A stretch of DNA of 64,000 nt from Argopecten irradians (lineage: Eukaryota; Mollusca; Bivalvia; Pectinida; Pectinidae), in NCBI RefSeq assembly GCF_041381155.1, contig NC_091147.1, forward strand, positions 9,508,837-9,572,836. The letters run 5' to 3'. This document shows positions 31,901-44,053 of the stretch, piece by piece (position 1 is the first letter of the stretch; every line of letters starts with the position of its first letter). Both the position numbers and the translations under genes were made by a program. The notes beneath the pieces are model-generated. The model was not told the DNA's origin, made no database searches, and was given only the letters and a program-made list of their open reading frames with translations.

Positions 31901-34574
31901 GGGTATATCACGTTCTGTAGTATTGATGCTGGTACTAAGTGTAATTATTATTAATTATATACTGGGTATATCACGTTCTGTAGGTATTGTTGCTGGTACT
32001 AAGTGTAATTATTATTAATTATATACCGGGTATATCACGTTCTGTAGTATTGTTGCTGTTTCTAAGTGTAATTATTATTAATTATCAGTGTTCAATCTAC
32101 AATTATTTTTCGTGGGTCCTTTTCAATAGTTTTGTGAAAACAATGGGTCCCACAGTGTAATAGATATCCATTCCCAGAAATTTCATGGGTCCTTTTAAAA
32201 TTCTGTGAGTCTAGGACTCGGGATGCGCACCTAGATTTATCACTGATTATAAACCGGGTATATCACGTTCTGTAGGTATTGTTGCTGGTACTAAGTGTAA
32301 TTATTATTAATTATATACCGGGTATATCACGTTCTGTAGTATTGTTGCTGTTTCTAAGTGTAATTATTATTAATTATATACCGGGCATATCACGTTCTGT
32401 AGGTATTGTTGCTGTTTCTATGTGTAATTATTAATTATAAACCGGGTATATCACGTTCTGTAGGTATTGTTGCTAGTACTAAGTGTAATTATTATTAATT
32501 ATATACGGGGTACATCACGTTCTGTAGTATTGTTGCTGTTTCTAAGTGTAATTATTATTAATTATATACCGGGTATATTACGTTCTGTAGGTATTGTTGC
32601 TGGAGGTGGAAGGATAGACAAGCCCATGCTGAAGGCTGGTCGTGCTTACTTCAAGTACAAGGTCAAGAGGAACTGCTGGCCTAAAGTTCGTGGTGTGGCT
32701 ATGAACGTAAGTAAAAAAAGAATATTTTGTTACTAGGCATGTGGGTGTTTTCATGATAGGTCTGCAGAAAATGGTGGATGCAATCAAATATGACGCATTC
32801 CATGTAGTCTTCAGTGCATCTCTGTGTTGCATCAGTACTAATATCTTGTATCATTAGTAATCAGAAATAAATGACAACCTTTCAAGTGAAAGTTAATGAA
32901 GATTTGAATTTATTCTTTTATCTGCTTATTAACTTCATAATGCCAGCTGTTTTTAGCTGATGTACGATTATTTAATTTTCAAATTATTTTGTGTTACAAA
33001 TAACATATGAAAGTATTTGTGTTTTAAAGTGAATAGTCGGTCAAAGAAAACCAGTCTAAATGCGTTCATTGGCCTTCCAAAAGTTCTCACATATTAATAC
33101 GACTGTCAAGTTCTACTTAGTTTCCCAGTTCTGACCATTAAAGTAAAGAAAAGTTGAAAGTATTGAAAGCGAGGCTGCGTGGAAATGTAACCACGGACAA
33201 AGTGAGTCGGGAGGACGTTTTAGAATTTCCATACTTTAAATTAATTTCTTCGTACGCAGACAGATTTTGACGAGAGATTTTATTTTTCCATTTCATAAGA
33301 AATTATACTGGATACATTCACACCATTTTTACCGACTTTAGCCATCCTTGCCCGATTGTTCACTTTAAATAAGTTGTATTATAACATACATACATATCTG
33401 TAGGTATAATACTCATAGAACTATTTTTTTAACAGAGTATTAAGTTGTATAACAACATATCAATTTTGTGTTACAGCCAGTTGTATAACAACATATAATT
33501 TTTGTGTTACAGCCATTTGTATATAACAACATATAAATTTTGTCTTACAGCCAGTTGTATATAACAACATATAAATTTTGTCTTACAGCCAGTTGTATAT
33601 AACAACATATAAATTTTGTCTTACAGCCAGTTGTATAACAACATATAAATTTTGTCTTACAGCCAGTTGTATATAACAACATATAATTTTTGTGTTACAG
33701 CCAGTTGTATAACAACATATAAATTTTGTGTTACAGCCAATTGTATATAACAACATATAAATTTTGTGTTACAGCCAGTTGTATAACAACATATAAATTT
33801 TGTCTTACAGCCAGTTGTATATAACAACATATAAATTTTGTCTTACAGCCAGTTGTATAACAACATATAAATTTTGTCTTACAGCCAGTTGTATATAACA
33901 ACATATAAATTTTGTGTTACAGCCAGTTGTATATAACAACATATAAATTTTGTGTTACAGCCAGTTGTATATAACAACATATCAATTTTGTGTTACAGCC
34001 AGTTGTATAACAACATATAATTTTGTGTTGCAGCCAGTTGTATATAACAACATACAAATTTTGTGTTACAGCCAGTTGAACATCCTCATGGTGGTGGTAA
34101 CCATCAGCATATTGGTAAAGCATCCACAGTCAGACGTGACACACCAGCCGGTAGAAAGGTATGTCAAACTCTTCACCTGCTGTATACCTACATCATGTAC
34201 ACATTACATCAATTCTTAATTATTGTGAAACTGATCAACAAGCTCCATCAATTAAATTTTAACTGATGAAATATTTAACAGTCTGACAACAAAAGTATAA
34301 AATGTACATATTGATAACAATATTATTTTTAAATGAACGTAAAAGAATGCAATACAAATCCTAGATTTTGCCAGAAGTTCTGTATTGTATTAGATTCTGT
34401 TAATTACATTCATTCATAAAGAAATGTATGCCTACTAGAGGGAGATAACTGTTACCTTGAATCGAGATGAATACAAGATTTTGTTGTTTTTTTCAGGTCG
34501 GTCTTATTGCCGCTCGTCGTACTGGTCGTCTACGAGGTACAAAGCAAGTCACCAAGCCAGGCGAGAAAGATTAA
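28953..34574 (+). CDS. 60S ribosomal protein L8 (uL2), six coding exons
   Basis: Large-subunit ribosomal protein at the peptidyl transferase region. Coding exons: 28953-29090, 30500-30641, 31062-31280, 32591-32706, 34072-34158, 34497-34574. All introns are GT-AG with consistent phases. The 259 aa product compares with 257 aa in human. Diagnostic stretches are [98 protein letters not shown] and the C-terminal [12 protein letters not shown]. The loop [10 protein letters not shown] includes the histidine that is hydroxylated in the human protein. The introns before exons 32591 and 34072 end in tandem arrays that repeat their splice acceptors. Exon 1 is the separate non-coding TOP exon. Confidence 0.97.
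29091..30499 (+). other. RPL8 intron 2 with foldbacks, duplication and SINE tail
   Basis: Contains a foldback at 29191-29248 (GTTAGAGGT ... ACCTCTAAC), a 50 bp foldback at 29939-29988 (ATTAGATCTCGATATTG and its inverse), a ~73 bp direct duplication at 30123-30271 and a truncated SINE at 30357-30401. The rest is AT-rich. Confidence 0.75.
30357..30401 (+). mobile_element. 45 bp 5'-truncated SINE tail with perfect target duplication
   Basis: The sequence begins GACCCTGGCTTTTTTAATAG and ends in an AAACAAACC-type tail like the SINE at 10379. A perfect 12 bp duplication TACTATGATTAA flanks it at 30345-30356 and 30402-30413, showing insertion by target-primed reverse transcription. Confidence 0.75.
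31877..32602 (+). repeat. Tandem array repeating the RPL8 exon 5 splice acceptor
   Basis: Eight ~63 bp units precede the true acceptor, each reading CTAAGTGTAATTATTATTAA, then ATATACCGGGTATATCACG, then TTCTGTAG(G)TATTGTTGCTG. The last part equals the genuine acceptor TTCTGTAG at 32583-32590 plus the first 12 bases of the exon. About half the copies keep AG|GTATTG; the others have lost one G. One unit is interrupted by the insertion at 32086-32245. Confidence 0.92.
32086..32245. mobile_element. 160 bp MITE inside the RPL8 intron 4 array
   Basis: Termini CAGTGTTCAATCTA and TAGATTTATCACTG form an inverted repeat. It is flanked by ATTAT at 32081-32085 and 32246-32250, and interrupts one array unit. 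CAGTG ends recall hAT-type elements, but a 5 bp duplication does not fit their usual 8 bp, so the superfamily is open. Confidence 0.65.
33023..33368. mobile_element. MITE with TTAAAGTGAA termini, copy C
   Basis: A 346 bp copy in RPL8 intron 5, inverted relative to the copy at 11135 and closely similar along its whole length. It lies directly upstream of the splice-acceptor array. Confidence 0.8.
33425..34078 (+). repeat. Tandem array repeating the RPL8 exon 6 splice acceptor
   Basis: About 16 units of 35-40 bp, each reading TGTATATAACAACATATAAA, TTTTGTGTTACAG, CCAGT. The final TTTTGTGTTACAG|CCAGTTG is the real acceptor and exon start at 34072. Units vary between GTGTTACAG, GTCTTACAG and, once, GTGTTGCAG, and between TATATAAC and TATAAC. 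In exon phase, every decoy acceptor soon meets an in-frame TAA. Confidence 0.93.
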
Positions 34575-36068
34575 ATTACAAAATTGTGATAGTGTACATC
34601 GGTCTATTAAAAACCCCTTGATGGTGAAATTGTTTTTGTATCTTTTGTTGTTTAGGGACATATTTATTCAGAGTTCCTTTGATATTTTTTCTTGTGAATA
34701 TATATATTCAATGCCTTCAAAAGTTCTGTTACATATGTTGAAATATTCTGGTAATAAGAAATTACTGGCACTATATCTCAAAAGAAAACTCATGAAAAAC
34801 AATGAGCTGGAGGTGATAAATATGTTGATAAATAATATATACTGTTGTCTTTACAAAAGGGTTTACATATTTCTGTACTTTATGTACAGTATTTGTAAAA
34901 CTGCATGTGTAACAGAATATTTGGAGGGCAGTGTGTATGGGAATATTAAAAGTTTTTTTGCAATGCCTCCGGGTATCCGCCTTTAAATGTAAATATTAAT
35001 GCGACATCTAGAGAAATAAAGGTCAGAGGGATCTTTGTGCTCACCATAGATTAATGTCTGAAAGAATGATCTTTTCTCTTCTTTGAAATAATGAATGCCT
35101 GTAGGGAACTTTCACATCAGTCTGCTTATTAGCATCAACCCATTTATTGTCCCTATAAATGACCATAGGACCACTTTTTGACTTTTGCATGGATCTGTTA
35201 CTGTTACCAAATATGAATATGGAGAACTTCCATAACGGCTGCTTGTCTAAACTGGGGAATAAGAAGAATTTACAAATGGAATTTTTAAGGGAGATCTTTC
35301 AGTACTTAATGAGAAATAGCATTAAGAAACTTCCATGATCAAAATCCAAAAATAAGGTTTGTTGTCCCTGGAAGGGAGGGAGTTCTACTGGAAATTACTT
35401 ATTTGTCTAGAAAAAATTCAGGACAACTCTTAAACTACTGGATCAATTCCTATGAAACTATGCAGCAGACTCCGGTTCCGGCCATTATTTTAGAGTGAAA
35501 GACATTAAAATGAAATAAAAAATCCTTCCGACCTACCGACCCTCTTTCTTTTTTTCCAACTTAACCCTAAACAATTTTTTTTGTTTGGCCTAATGAACTG
35601 TTTCCTGAGGCAGAGGAATACTTACTCTTTCATATGTGGATATGAAAGATAAGGATATTCTACGCGAGGGTTTTGCAACATTTTGTGATCCCGAGGGTAG
35701 AATATCCCTATCCTTCATATCCACTTATGAAAGAGTATTTTTCTTTCATACCTTGACGTTTTATTCCAATTTTACAACTACAATGTTCTGCCATTTTGAA
35801 ATAATTTTGAAGAAATCCACGACTGACAGTGAATTTTGTTATTTTCGACAAAAATTCTGTTGTTTGAATCTTTTATAGTAAAACCAAGTTTGTGAAAAAG
35901 AATGTTAAAATTTTACAGAGGAAATAGAAATTTTGTTGAAGCCGTGACGTCACGAGGCTTTATTGCATGGGTAGCCATGAGTGTATTGCCCTAGACCAGC
36001 CAGTATTACACCCGTAGGTATGAAAGAAAACAGTTTATTGTGTGGTCCCAACACCGGATCCTAAGTTT
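34575..36068. other. RPL8 3' flank with foldback
   Basis: AT-rich with no credible gene. It contains a 115 bp foldback at 35623-35737 with ~41-base arms (TACTCTTTCATATGTGGATA and inverse). A probable transposon end at about 35500-35592 reads CCTTCCGACCTACCGACCCT and then TTTGTTTGGCCTA, similar in its last bases to the terminus of the 14098-15127 element. Confidence 0.55.
34606..35020 (+). promoter_or_regulatory. RPL8 poly(A) signal candidates
   Basis: ATTAAA at 34606-34611, 32 bases after the stop codon, would give the very short 3' UTR usual for ribosomal protein mRNAs. A canonical AATAAA lies at 35015-35020. The first is favoured by distance only. Confidence 0.4.
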
Positions 36069-37393
36069 TTAGCCCACCATCATCAGATGGTGGGCTATTC
36101 AAATCTGCGTCCGTGGGACGTCGTCCATCATCTGTCCGTAAACAATGCTTGTTATCACTATTTCTTAAAAACTACCGCAGGGATTTTGTTCAAACTTCAC
36201 ATGGAGGGTCCCCTTGGTCCATAGTTGTGCCATTCAGATTTTGTGGCTGGTCGGAAAAACAAGATGGCCGCCAGGCAGCCATCTTTGATTTTGGCAGTTG
36301 AAATTTGTTATCGCTATTTCTTGAAAACTATTGAAGGGATTTTGTTCAAACTTCACATGGAGGATTCCATTGGTCCCTAGTTGTGCCATATAGATTTTGA
36401 GGCTGATCGGAAAAACAAGATGGCCGCCATGCAGGCATCTTGGATTTTGGCAGTTGAAGTTTGTTATCACTATTTCTTAAGAACTACTGAAGGGATTTTG
36501 TTCAAACTTCACATGAAGGGTCCTCTTGGTTCATATTTGTGCCATACAGATTTTGTGGCTGATTCGTAAAACAAGATGGCTACCATGCAGCCATCTTGGA
36601 TTTTGGTTGTTTTTGTAATCGATATTTCTTGAGATTTACGGAAGGGATTTTGTTCAAATTGCACATGGAGAATCCCATTGGTCCCTAGTTGTGCTATACA
36701 AACTTTGAGGCTGATCGATAAAAAAGATGGGCGCCAGCCTTCCATCTTGGATTTTGGCAGTTGGAGATTGTTATCGCTATTTCTTGAGATCTGCTGAAGG
36801 GATTTGGTTCAATCTTCACATGTAGTGTCCCCTTGGTCCCTAGTTGTGCCATACAAATTATAAGGCTGATCAGATAAACAAGATGGCCACCAAGGAGACA
36901 TTTTGGAATTTTTTAGTTTAAGTTTGTTTCACAATTTCTTGAAAACTACAGAAGGGATTTTGTTTACACTTCACATGGATAGTCCCCTTGGTCCTTACTT
37001 GTGACATACAGATTTTGTGAATAGATGGCCGCAAAACAGCCGTCATGTAATTTGGCAGTTGAAGTTTGTTATCGCTATTTCATGAGATATACTGAAGAGT
37101 TTTTGTTCAAACTACTGAAGGGATTTTGTATACGCATGGAGGGTCCCCTTGGTCCCTTCTTGTGCCATACAAATATTGAGGCTAATCAGAAAAACAAGAT
37201 GGCCACCAGGCAGCCATCTTGGATTTTGGCATGTGCAGTATTTTTTGAAGACTACGGAAGGGATTAATTTGCCCGAACTCCGAATGTATGATCCTGTTTG
37301 TCACTATAGTTGTGCCATGCAAAATTTGAGGGGGATCGGAAAAACAAAATTGCCTGCTTGGCAGCCATCTTGGATTTTGGCAGTTTTATTTTT
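36069..37393 (+). mobile_element. Pearl/Helentron-like element, first core-repeat array
   Basis: Opens with a hairpin AGCCCACCATCATCAGATGG, followed by about eight diverged ~155 bp monomers. Each contains TTGTTATCGCTATTTCTTGA, GAAGGGATTTTGTTCAAACT, TTGGTCCCTAGTTGTGCCAT and AAGATGGCCGCC. The structure (terminal hairpin, tandem ~150-160 bp core repeats) resembles bivalve pearl/CvE and Helentron-related non-autonomous elements. That identification is from memory of the architecture. Confidence 0.65.
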
Positions 37394-37667
37394 TAGCCCA
37401 CCATCTGATGATGGTGGGCTATTCAAATCGCCTTTTGTCCGTGGTCCGTGGTCCGCCCGTCCGTCCGTCCGTTAACAATTCTTGTTACCACTATTTCTTA
37501 AAAAGTGCTAAAGGGATCTTTCTCAAATTTCATATGTTGCAAGACAGAAGAGTCCTTGTAGAGATCCATAAAATCTTGAAAGACTCTTTTAATGCTATCT
37601 GTTCAAAAAACATAAAGGTATTATCATTATTTAGAAGTTTGGCGACCACTTAGTTATTGGTCCTGCT

Positions 37668-38095
37668 TAGCAATTAAACAAACAAGAGTGTGGCGACTGG
37701 TTTGCTCGTTTGCAGGGTTTGTGGTTGGGATAAACCAGCTGGTATTTGTCCATCATTGCAATAATAGAATCATCATCAGGTTTTTCCTCGTCATCTGCTT
37801 AGTGCTCAGCATTAAGGGACAACTGGTTCGCCCGTTGTAAGTATAATGTGACCTGGAGGGGTGTGTTGCTTGGTGTCTTCGGCGGCATGTTTCAGTGATA
37901 TAGCGCTATAAAAAGGGCAACAGTTCCATTATACAAGAAGACACAACATGAATATACCGCAGTCTCCCAAAACATTCACCTCGTACAACATACACGCAAC
38001 ACACCGCATATATGGGAGGCTGTCCTTACACGAACATAGCTGTCAATAGGACGTTAATTAATCAATCAAACAAACAACCAAACCATTACAATATT
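37668..38095 (+). mobile_element. Retroposon copy 1 (shares 3' domain with the 39007 copy)
   Basis: From about 37795 it matches 39241-39541, through TTCGCCCGTTGT, GGTGTGTTGCTTGGTGTCTT and a CAAACAAAC tail. The first ~125 bases differ from the other copy, so it is a different subtype or a 5' chimera. The left boundary is uncertain. Confidence 0.6.
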
Positions 38096-39006
38096 CACAG
38101 AAGCGCTCACTAGGTTCCCCTAGGTCCCTAGATGTGCACATTGCATTTTGGGACTGATCGGTCAACAAGATGCCCGACCAGCTGCCAGATTGGATTCTGA
38201 TAGTTAAAGTTTGTTACCGCTATTTCTCAGAAAGTGCCGAAGGGATCTGTCTCAAATTTCATATCTAGGTTCCCTTAGAACCTTAGTTGTGCATATTACA
38301 TTTTGGGACTGATCGGCCAACAAGATGGCCGACCGGCGGCCATTTTAGATTTTGATAGCTAAAGTTTGTTACCGTTATTTGTAAGAAAGAAATGAAGGGA
38401 TCCTTCTCTAATTCCATATGTAAGTTTCCCTTCGACCCTAGTTGTGCATATTGCATTTTGGGACTGATCAGTCAACAAGATGGCCGACCAGCCGCCATCT
38501 TGGATTTTGATAGTTAAAGATTGTTACCGCTATTTCTCAGAAAGTACTGAAGGGATCTGTCTCAAATTTCATAACTAGGTTCCCTTAGGACCTTAGTTGT
38601 GCATATTACATTTTGGGACTGATCGGCCAACAAGATGGCCGACCGGCGGCCATTTTAGATTTTGATAGCTAAAGTTTGTTACCGTTATTTGTAAGAAAGA
38701 AATGAAGGGATCCTTCTCTAATTCCATATGTAAGTTTCCCTTCGACCCTAGTTGTGCATATTGCATTTTGGGACTGATCAGTCAACAAGATGGCCGACCA
38801 GCCGCCATCTTGGATTTTGATAGTTAAAGTTTGTTACCGCTATTTCTCAGAAAGTACTGAAGGGATCTGTCTCAAATTTCATAACTAGGTTCCCTTAGGA
38901 CCTTAGTTGTGCATATTACATTTTGGGACTGATCGGACAACAAGATGGCCGACCGGCGGCCATCTTGGTTTTTGGTAGTTAAAGTTTGTTACCGCTATAT
39001 CTCAGA

Positions 39007-39541
39007 GCCCTGCAGGTAGGGCTTTAGAATTGTACCTGCTGCCCCTATTGCATGATCGTAAAAGGCGACTAAATTTAGGATCTTTTCTTTTCTTTTCTTC
39101 CTAACTGACTTTATCTTTCCTAATGCCTTCCTTTACACCGCCTCACTTTTGGCCTTGCGTTGAGCGTTCGCCCCTGTGAGGAAGGCTCTGGGTTCTGTCC
39201 CCTGGCCGAGACACACCAAAGTCTATAAAAGTGGTAGTTTCTGCTCCTGCTTAGCGCTCAGCAAACGGGGAGTGGGACGACTGGTTCGCCCGTTGTCAGT
39301 ATAATGTGACCGGGTGGGGTGTGTTGCTTGGTGTCTTCGGCGGCATGCTTCAGTGATATAGCACTATAAAAAGGGCAATAGTTCCACTATACAAGAAGAC
39401 ATAACATGAATTTACCGCAGTCTCCCAAAACACGCACCTCGCACAACATACACGCAACACACCGCATACATGGGAGGCCGTCCTTACATGACCATAGCTG
39501 TTAATAGGACGTTAATTAATCAAACAAACAAACAAACAAAA
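39007..39541 (+). mobile_element. 535 bp SINE-like retroposon, copy 2
   Basis: Flanked by an 8 bp duplication ATCTCAGA (38999-39006 and 39542-39549) and ends in (AAAC)n. It contains a box B-like GGTTCTGTCCC near 39191, a weak box A and a conserved 3' domain shared with the copy at 37795-38090. It is inserted into a core monomer of the pearl-like element. Confidence 0.75.
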
Positions 39542-39751
39542 ATCTCAGAAAGTACTAAAGGGATCTGTCTCAAATTTAATATCTAGGTTCCCTTAGGACC
39601 TTAGTTGTGCATGTTGCATTTTGGGACTGATCGGACTACAAGATGGCCGACCGGCGGCCATCTTGGATTTTGATAGTTAAAGTTTGTTACCGCTATATCT
39701 CAGAAAGTACTGAAGGGATCTGTCTCAAATTTCATATGTAGGTTCCCCTAG

Positions 39752-39894
39752 TGTAACGTTGGAAGAATAACTCTCTCTCAAGATGGCTATCACATAACTG
39801 ATTTATTGCATTTACGCGGGAGTCGCTTATGAACACAAAACAAAACAATGACAGGGCCGCTTAGGCGCTTAGAAATACAAGTCAATATGTTACA
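39752..39894 (-). repeat. 3' LTR of the Ty3/gypsy element
   Basis: 143 bp, preceded in element orientation by the polypurine tract at about 39895-39905. It differs from the 5' LTR at four sites (about 2.8 percent). Confidence 0.93.
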
Positions 39895-40055
39895 TCTCCC
39901 TTTTTAGTACTTCAGTCTGTAATGAAACATTTAACCATAAATGCAATTGCTTTATACAATTGTGAACCATTTAAGGAACATTTGAGCTCTTTAAGAACCC
40001 TTTTAACACAATTCTAACTTTAACGAAAAAAAGAAAACACTTTTTCTTAACACTG

Positions 40056-42891
40056 TCAGTCAGTTAGCAAGATCATAGTCATCCAAGTGCTTTGGCGTGT
40101 GGATAACCCTTCCAGATCTAGTCGTCCTGGTGGTGCCGGTGCTGGTGGTTCACAGCATTGATCATCAGATTCGAACTGACATTCCGGAGTGTTAGAGTCA
40201 ATGTTTGGATTTTTGGACACAATTGGAGTGTTGGTGTCCAAATACACTTCAGAGTCATTATAAACTTGCGGCGTGATGCTGACGTTAGACTTCCGCAGGA
40301 ATTTACGATTGCGACGGAATACTTTCCCGCGTGGCGTTTTTACCAGATATGACCGTGGTGTCTTATCAACACCTTCGACGATTGCCGGCGACCATCCTTC
40401 GTCGGTTTTCAACTGAATCGTCTCCCCTGGTTTTAGCTCGGGTAACACTTTCGACTGACGATCATAATATTTCTTCTGAGTCATTTGTCGTTGCATTAGG
40501 GACGACTGTTGATTTGTAGGTTTGACCGATGGATCTAGAATGTTCGTGGCCATGGGGATGGTTCCCCGTAATTGACGATTCATCGCCAGTTGAGCTGGTG
40601 ACAAGCCTATTCCCTCGATCGGTGAAGCGCGGTAGTCCAAAAGTGCAAGACTCATGTCAATCTTACTGTCCTCTGCCTTTTTCATAAGATTTTTGATGGT
40701 TTGGACACATCGTTCAGCTTGACCGTTTGATTGGGGTTATTTAGGACTTGAGGTCCTGTGTTCAAATCCCCACTCAGTGGCGAAATCTGCGAACGTTCGT
40801 GATGAAAATTGAGGACCATTGTCGGAGAATACGATTTCCGGGATTCCGTGCCTTGCGAATATGGACTTGAGAGCGGCAACTGTAGCACTGCTCTGTAGGC
40901 TATGTAGATGAACAACCTCCGGAAACTTAGAATAGTAGTCCACCCAGAGGAGATAGTTCTTCTCGTGAAACTCAAACAGATCTACACCAACCTTCATGAA
41001 TGGACGTGACGGTGATTCATGAGGGATAAGTGGTTCCTTCGTGTTCGCCTTTTGGTATTTGGCGCAAATTTCACATCGCGACACAATATCTTCGATTTGG
41101 GAGTTGAGTCCGGGCCAGAATACTAACTCGCGAGCACGCTGTTTGCATTTAACAACACCTAGGTGTGATTCGTGAATTTTCAGTAACGTCTCGCGTCGTA
41201 GGGTTTTCGGAATGACAATTCACTGTCCGCGGTACACTAATCCATCGATTACGCTCAACTCGTCGCTGAATGTTGAATATGGCGACAGCTCGGGCTGTTT
41301 CGTTTCCGGCCATCCGTGTTCTATTGCAAGTATAAGTCTCTGGAGAGTCTCATCCTTCGCTGTCTCAGATTCTAGCTGCGTCAGCTTTTCTGGTGTAACA
41401 CTTAATGTTGTGCGGATTTCGAGTGTTGCGACTTCGAGTTCCTCGTCAATGAGGTTTTCAGGCATTTCTGGGAGGTAAGCTCTACTGAGATGTACATTTC
41501 TCTGCCAGGATTGTAGACTAGTTCTATGTCGTACCGTTGCAGGCGCATAAGCATGCGTTGCAGACGAGGCGTTGTCATATGAATCGGCTTTTTATGTATC
41601 GCGACGAGGGGCTTGTGGTCTGTTTCGACTGTCACTTTTCGACCAAAGATGTAGTGATGAAATTTTTCGCATCCGTATACAACCGCTTACATTTCACGCT
41701 CTATCTGTGCATAACGTGTTTGTGTTTCAGTGAGGGCTCGAGATCCATACGCGACCGGTTGACCCGACTGAAGTAGGACTGCGCCAAGCCATTTTGAGCT
41801 GGCGTCGACATTGACGGTGACCTCTTCTCTGACATCGTAGAATTTAAGAACAGGTGCCTGTGTAACGAGAGTTTGTAAGTGTTTATAGGCTTTTTCCTGC
41901 TCTGGGCCCCAGTTGAATTCAATGTCGTTTCGGAGTAGAATCCTCAATGGCGCGGAAACTTCGGATTGGTTAGGAATAAATTTTCCAAGATACTGCACCG
42001 CTCCTAAGAATCGCCTTACACCTTTTTTGTCGACTGGTCTGGGCATTTCCCTTATTGCCCTGACCTTCTCGGGATCAACTTTCAAGCCGTCCTTACTGAT
42101 TGTGTGTCCCACATACCTCACCTCGGTTTTACGGAGTTCACATTTCTGTTTGTTGAGTTTTAAGTTACGTTCACGTGCTCGTTGTAACATTAAACGTACG
42201 CGTTCGTCGTGTTGTTTGTCATCCTCGCCCCATACCAGGATATCATCAACAACGCACTCTACACCTGGGATACCTTCGAAGATTTCTTTCATTTTCTTGC
42301 AGAAAACTGTTAATGCCGAAAGGCAGGCGGCAGTATCTGTAACGCCCAAAGGGAGTGTTAAATGTTAATAGCTTTGAGCTCTCCTTATCAAGCTCGATTT
42401 GCCAGAAACCGTTTGTCGCATCAAATTTGGAGAAAACCTTCGCGTTGGGTAGTCTGGCTACCACATCTTCGATAGTCTCCATGATAATGTTCCCTCTTTA
42501 TAGCCATGTTCAAATCACGTGGATCTATGCACACACGCGTTTTTTCAGGTTTGAGAACGACAACCATACTGTGAACCCAATCAGTGGGCTCATCTTCCTT
42601 AACGAGAACACCTAAACCCTCCATGCGTTCTAGTTCCGTTTTAACTCTCTGGCGGAGTGGCTCTGCTACTTTCCTCGGTGGGTGTACACTTAGTGTAACT
42701 TTTGGGTCAGTTTTTATGTGATATTTGCCCGCGATCTTTCCAAGACCTTCGAAAACATCTCCAAACTCATCTAAAATGTCATTTTTGGAAAGTGGTGCGC
42801 TTACAGGTTTCGATTCGACTGTGTGAATTCGTACCGAGAGAACAACATGCCTTTTTGCCGAGTATAGCCGGACAGTCATTATCGACGACAT
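40056..42891 (-). pseudogene. pol (RT-RNase H-integrase) region of the Ty3/gypsy element
   Basis: Fragments read in order. RT includes KFDATNGFWQIELD and a VVDD catalytic motif (42246-42482 and 41687-42349). RNase H includes VNVDASSKWLGAVLLQ and VETDHKPL. The integrase zinc-binding tail has CEICAKYQK, and its catalytic core has aspartates in GVDLFEF and SDNGPQF (40737-41084). A C-terminal segment lies at 40056-40685. In-frame stops lie at about 41687, 41220 and 40737. Frame changes lie near 42800-42890, 42420-42480, 42250-42350 and 41460-41600. No enzyme is expected from this copy. Confidence 0.88.
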
Positions 42892-44035
42892 GGAATTTCA
42901 GTGAAAATTCCTGCTCGCGAAACCTTACTGGTAATTGCGTTGTACCGAGTGGTTTTATACGATGGCCTCCAAAACCGACTAAACCGTCCCGAGTGGGCTT
43001 TAACGGTGTTTCACAGTTCATTTAGTCCATCACGCGTTTAGGTATGACGTTGGCGTCCGCCCCTGTGTCCAACTTGAATTTTACAAACTGATCACCAAAC
43101 TGTAGTGTTTCGAACCACTCATTGTCACGTGCCCCTGTGCTCGAGATTGTTCCTAAGAATAAATCCTCTGAATAACTTTCGTCACAACCAACAGTGTGTA
43201 GTTTCTTTTGTCGAGCGTTATTGTGGCTATTATTGCCAGACCTACATAAGTTGGCGAAATGGTTCATACGGCCACACGTGTGACATTCTTTACCGAAAGC
43301 TGGGCAAACGACAGAGTTACGTACATGTTCATGTCCACAGTTTCGACAATCAACGAGCAAAAGTTTGTTTTGTCGTGCTTGTGGTTGTTTGTTGTTGGGC
43401 TGGTGTTGGGGTTGTTTTGTCTTTTTATTTCCATACCGTTTACGGCGAGGGCCAGATTGTTTATGTACTGTGTGTACGGAAGCTTCATCCGCTTGTGGAT
43501 TTTTAAGCATGCTGACCTGGGCACTGCTTATTTCCTGAGCTCTACAGAAATCAACGGCTTTTGTGAGTGGAAGATCAGTCTCACGAAGTAATCTGACACG
43601 TGTGCCTTCGTCTCGGATGCCACAAACGATCCTATCCCTAATGAGACTGTCTGTAAGCTCGTTGAAATCACAGTTCTTGGCCTTGTTTTTGAGATCTGTG
43701 ACGAACGAGTCAATCGTTTTATTTACACCTTGAGATCGAGTGAAAAACAAATGTCTGAGGTATGTTAAGTTTTTGCGAGGTTCACAATACTCATAAAACT
43801 TTGTTTTTAGTACATCGAGTTTTTCTTTGTCACCTTCAGGGATCGTGAAAGTGTTATACACACGGCGGGCTTCAATTCCAGCTACGTGGAGGAATGTCGC
43901 GACCTGGACTTTTCCCGACTTTTCCTCTATACCTGAGGCAGTCATGTATAATTCAAACCCTTGTACCCATTCTTTCCAATTTTCGGACAAATTTCCTTCT
44001 AAATTTAGGGCTCCTGGAGGCTTAAGTTGCTCCAT
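42779..44035 (-). pseudogene. gag-protease region of the Ty3/gypsy element
   Basis: The first ATG after the primer-binding site is at 44035, only 18 bases from the LTR. The capsid-like region is followed by two cysteine/histidine knuckles (CRNCGHEH and CHTCGRMNHFANLC), then an aspartic protease start FKLDTGADANV. A TAA at 43022-43024 interrupts the protease in frame, and the reading frame resumes immediately downstream (42779-43021). An upstream open frame extends into the LTR, but the start at 44035 is more likely. Confidence 0.85.
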
Positions 44036-44053
44036 ATTTCTTCTTTGACACCA

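Noticed and set aside
33425..34071. CRISPR or coding repeats at the RPL8 acceptor
   Set aside because: Units include the splice acceptor and stop codons; it is an intronic tandem array.
34507..34986. 159-codon open frame overlapping RPL8 exon 7
   Set aside because: It reads the exon in the wrong frame and then the AT-rich 3' flank; no family features.
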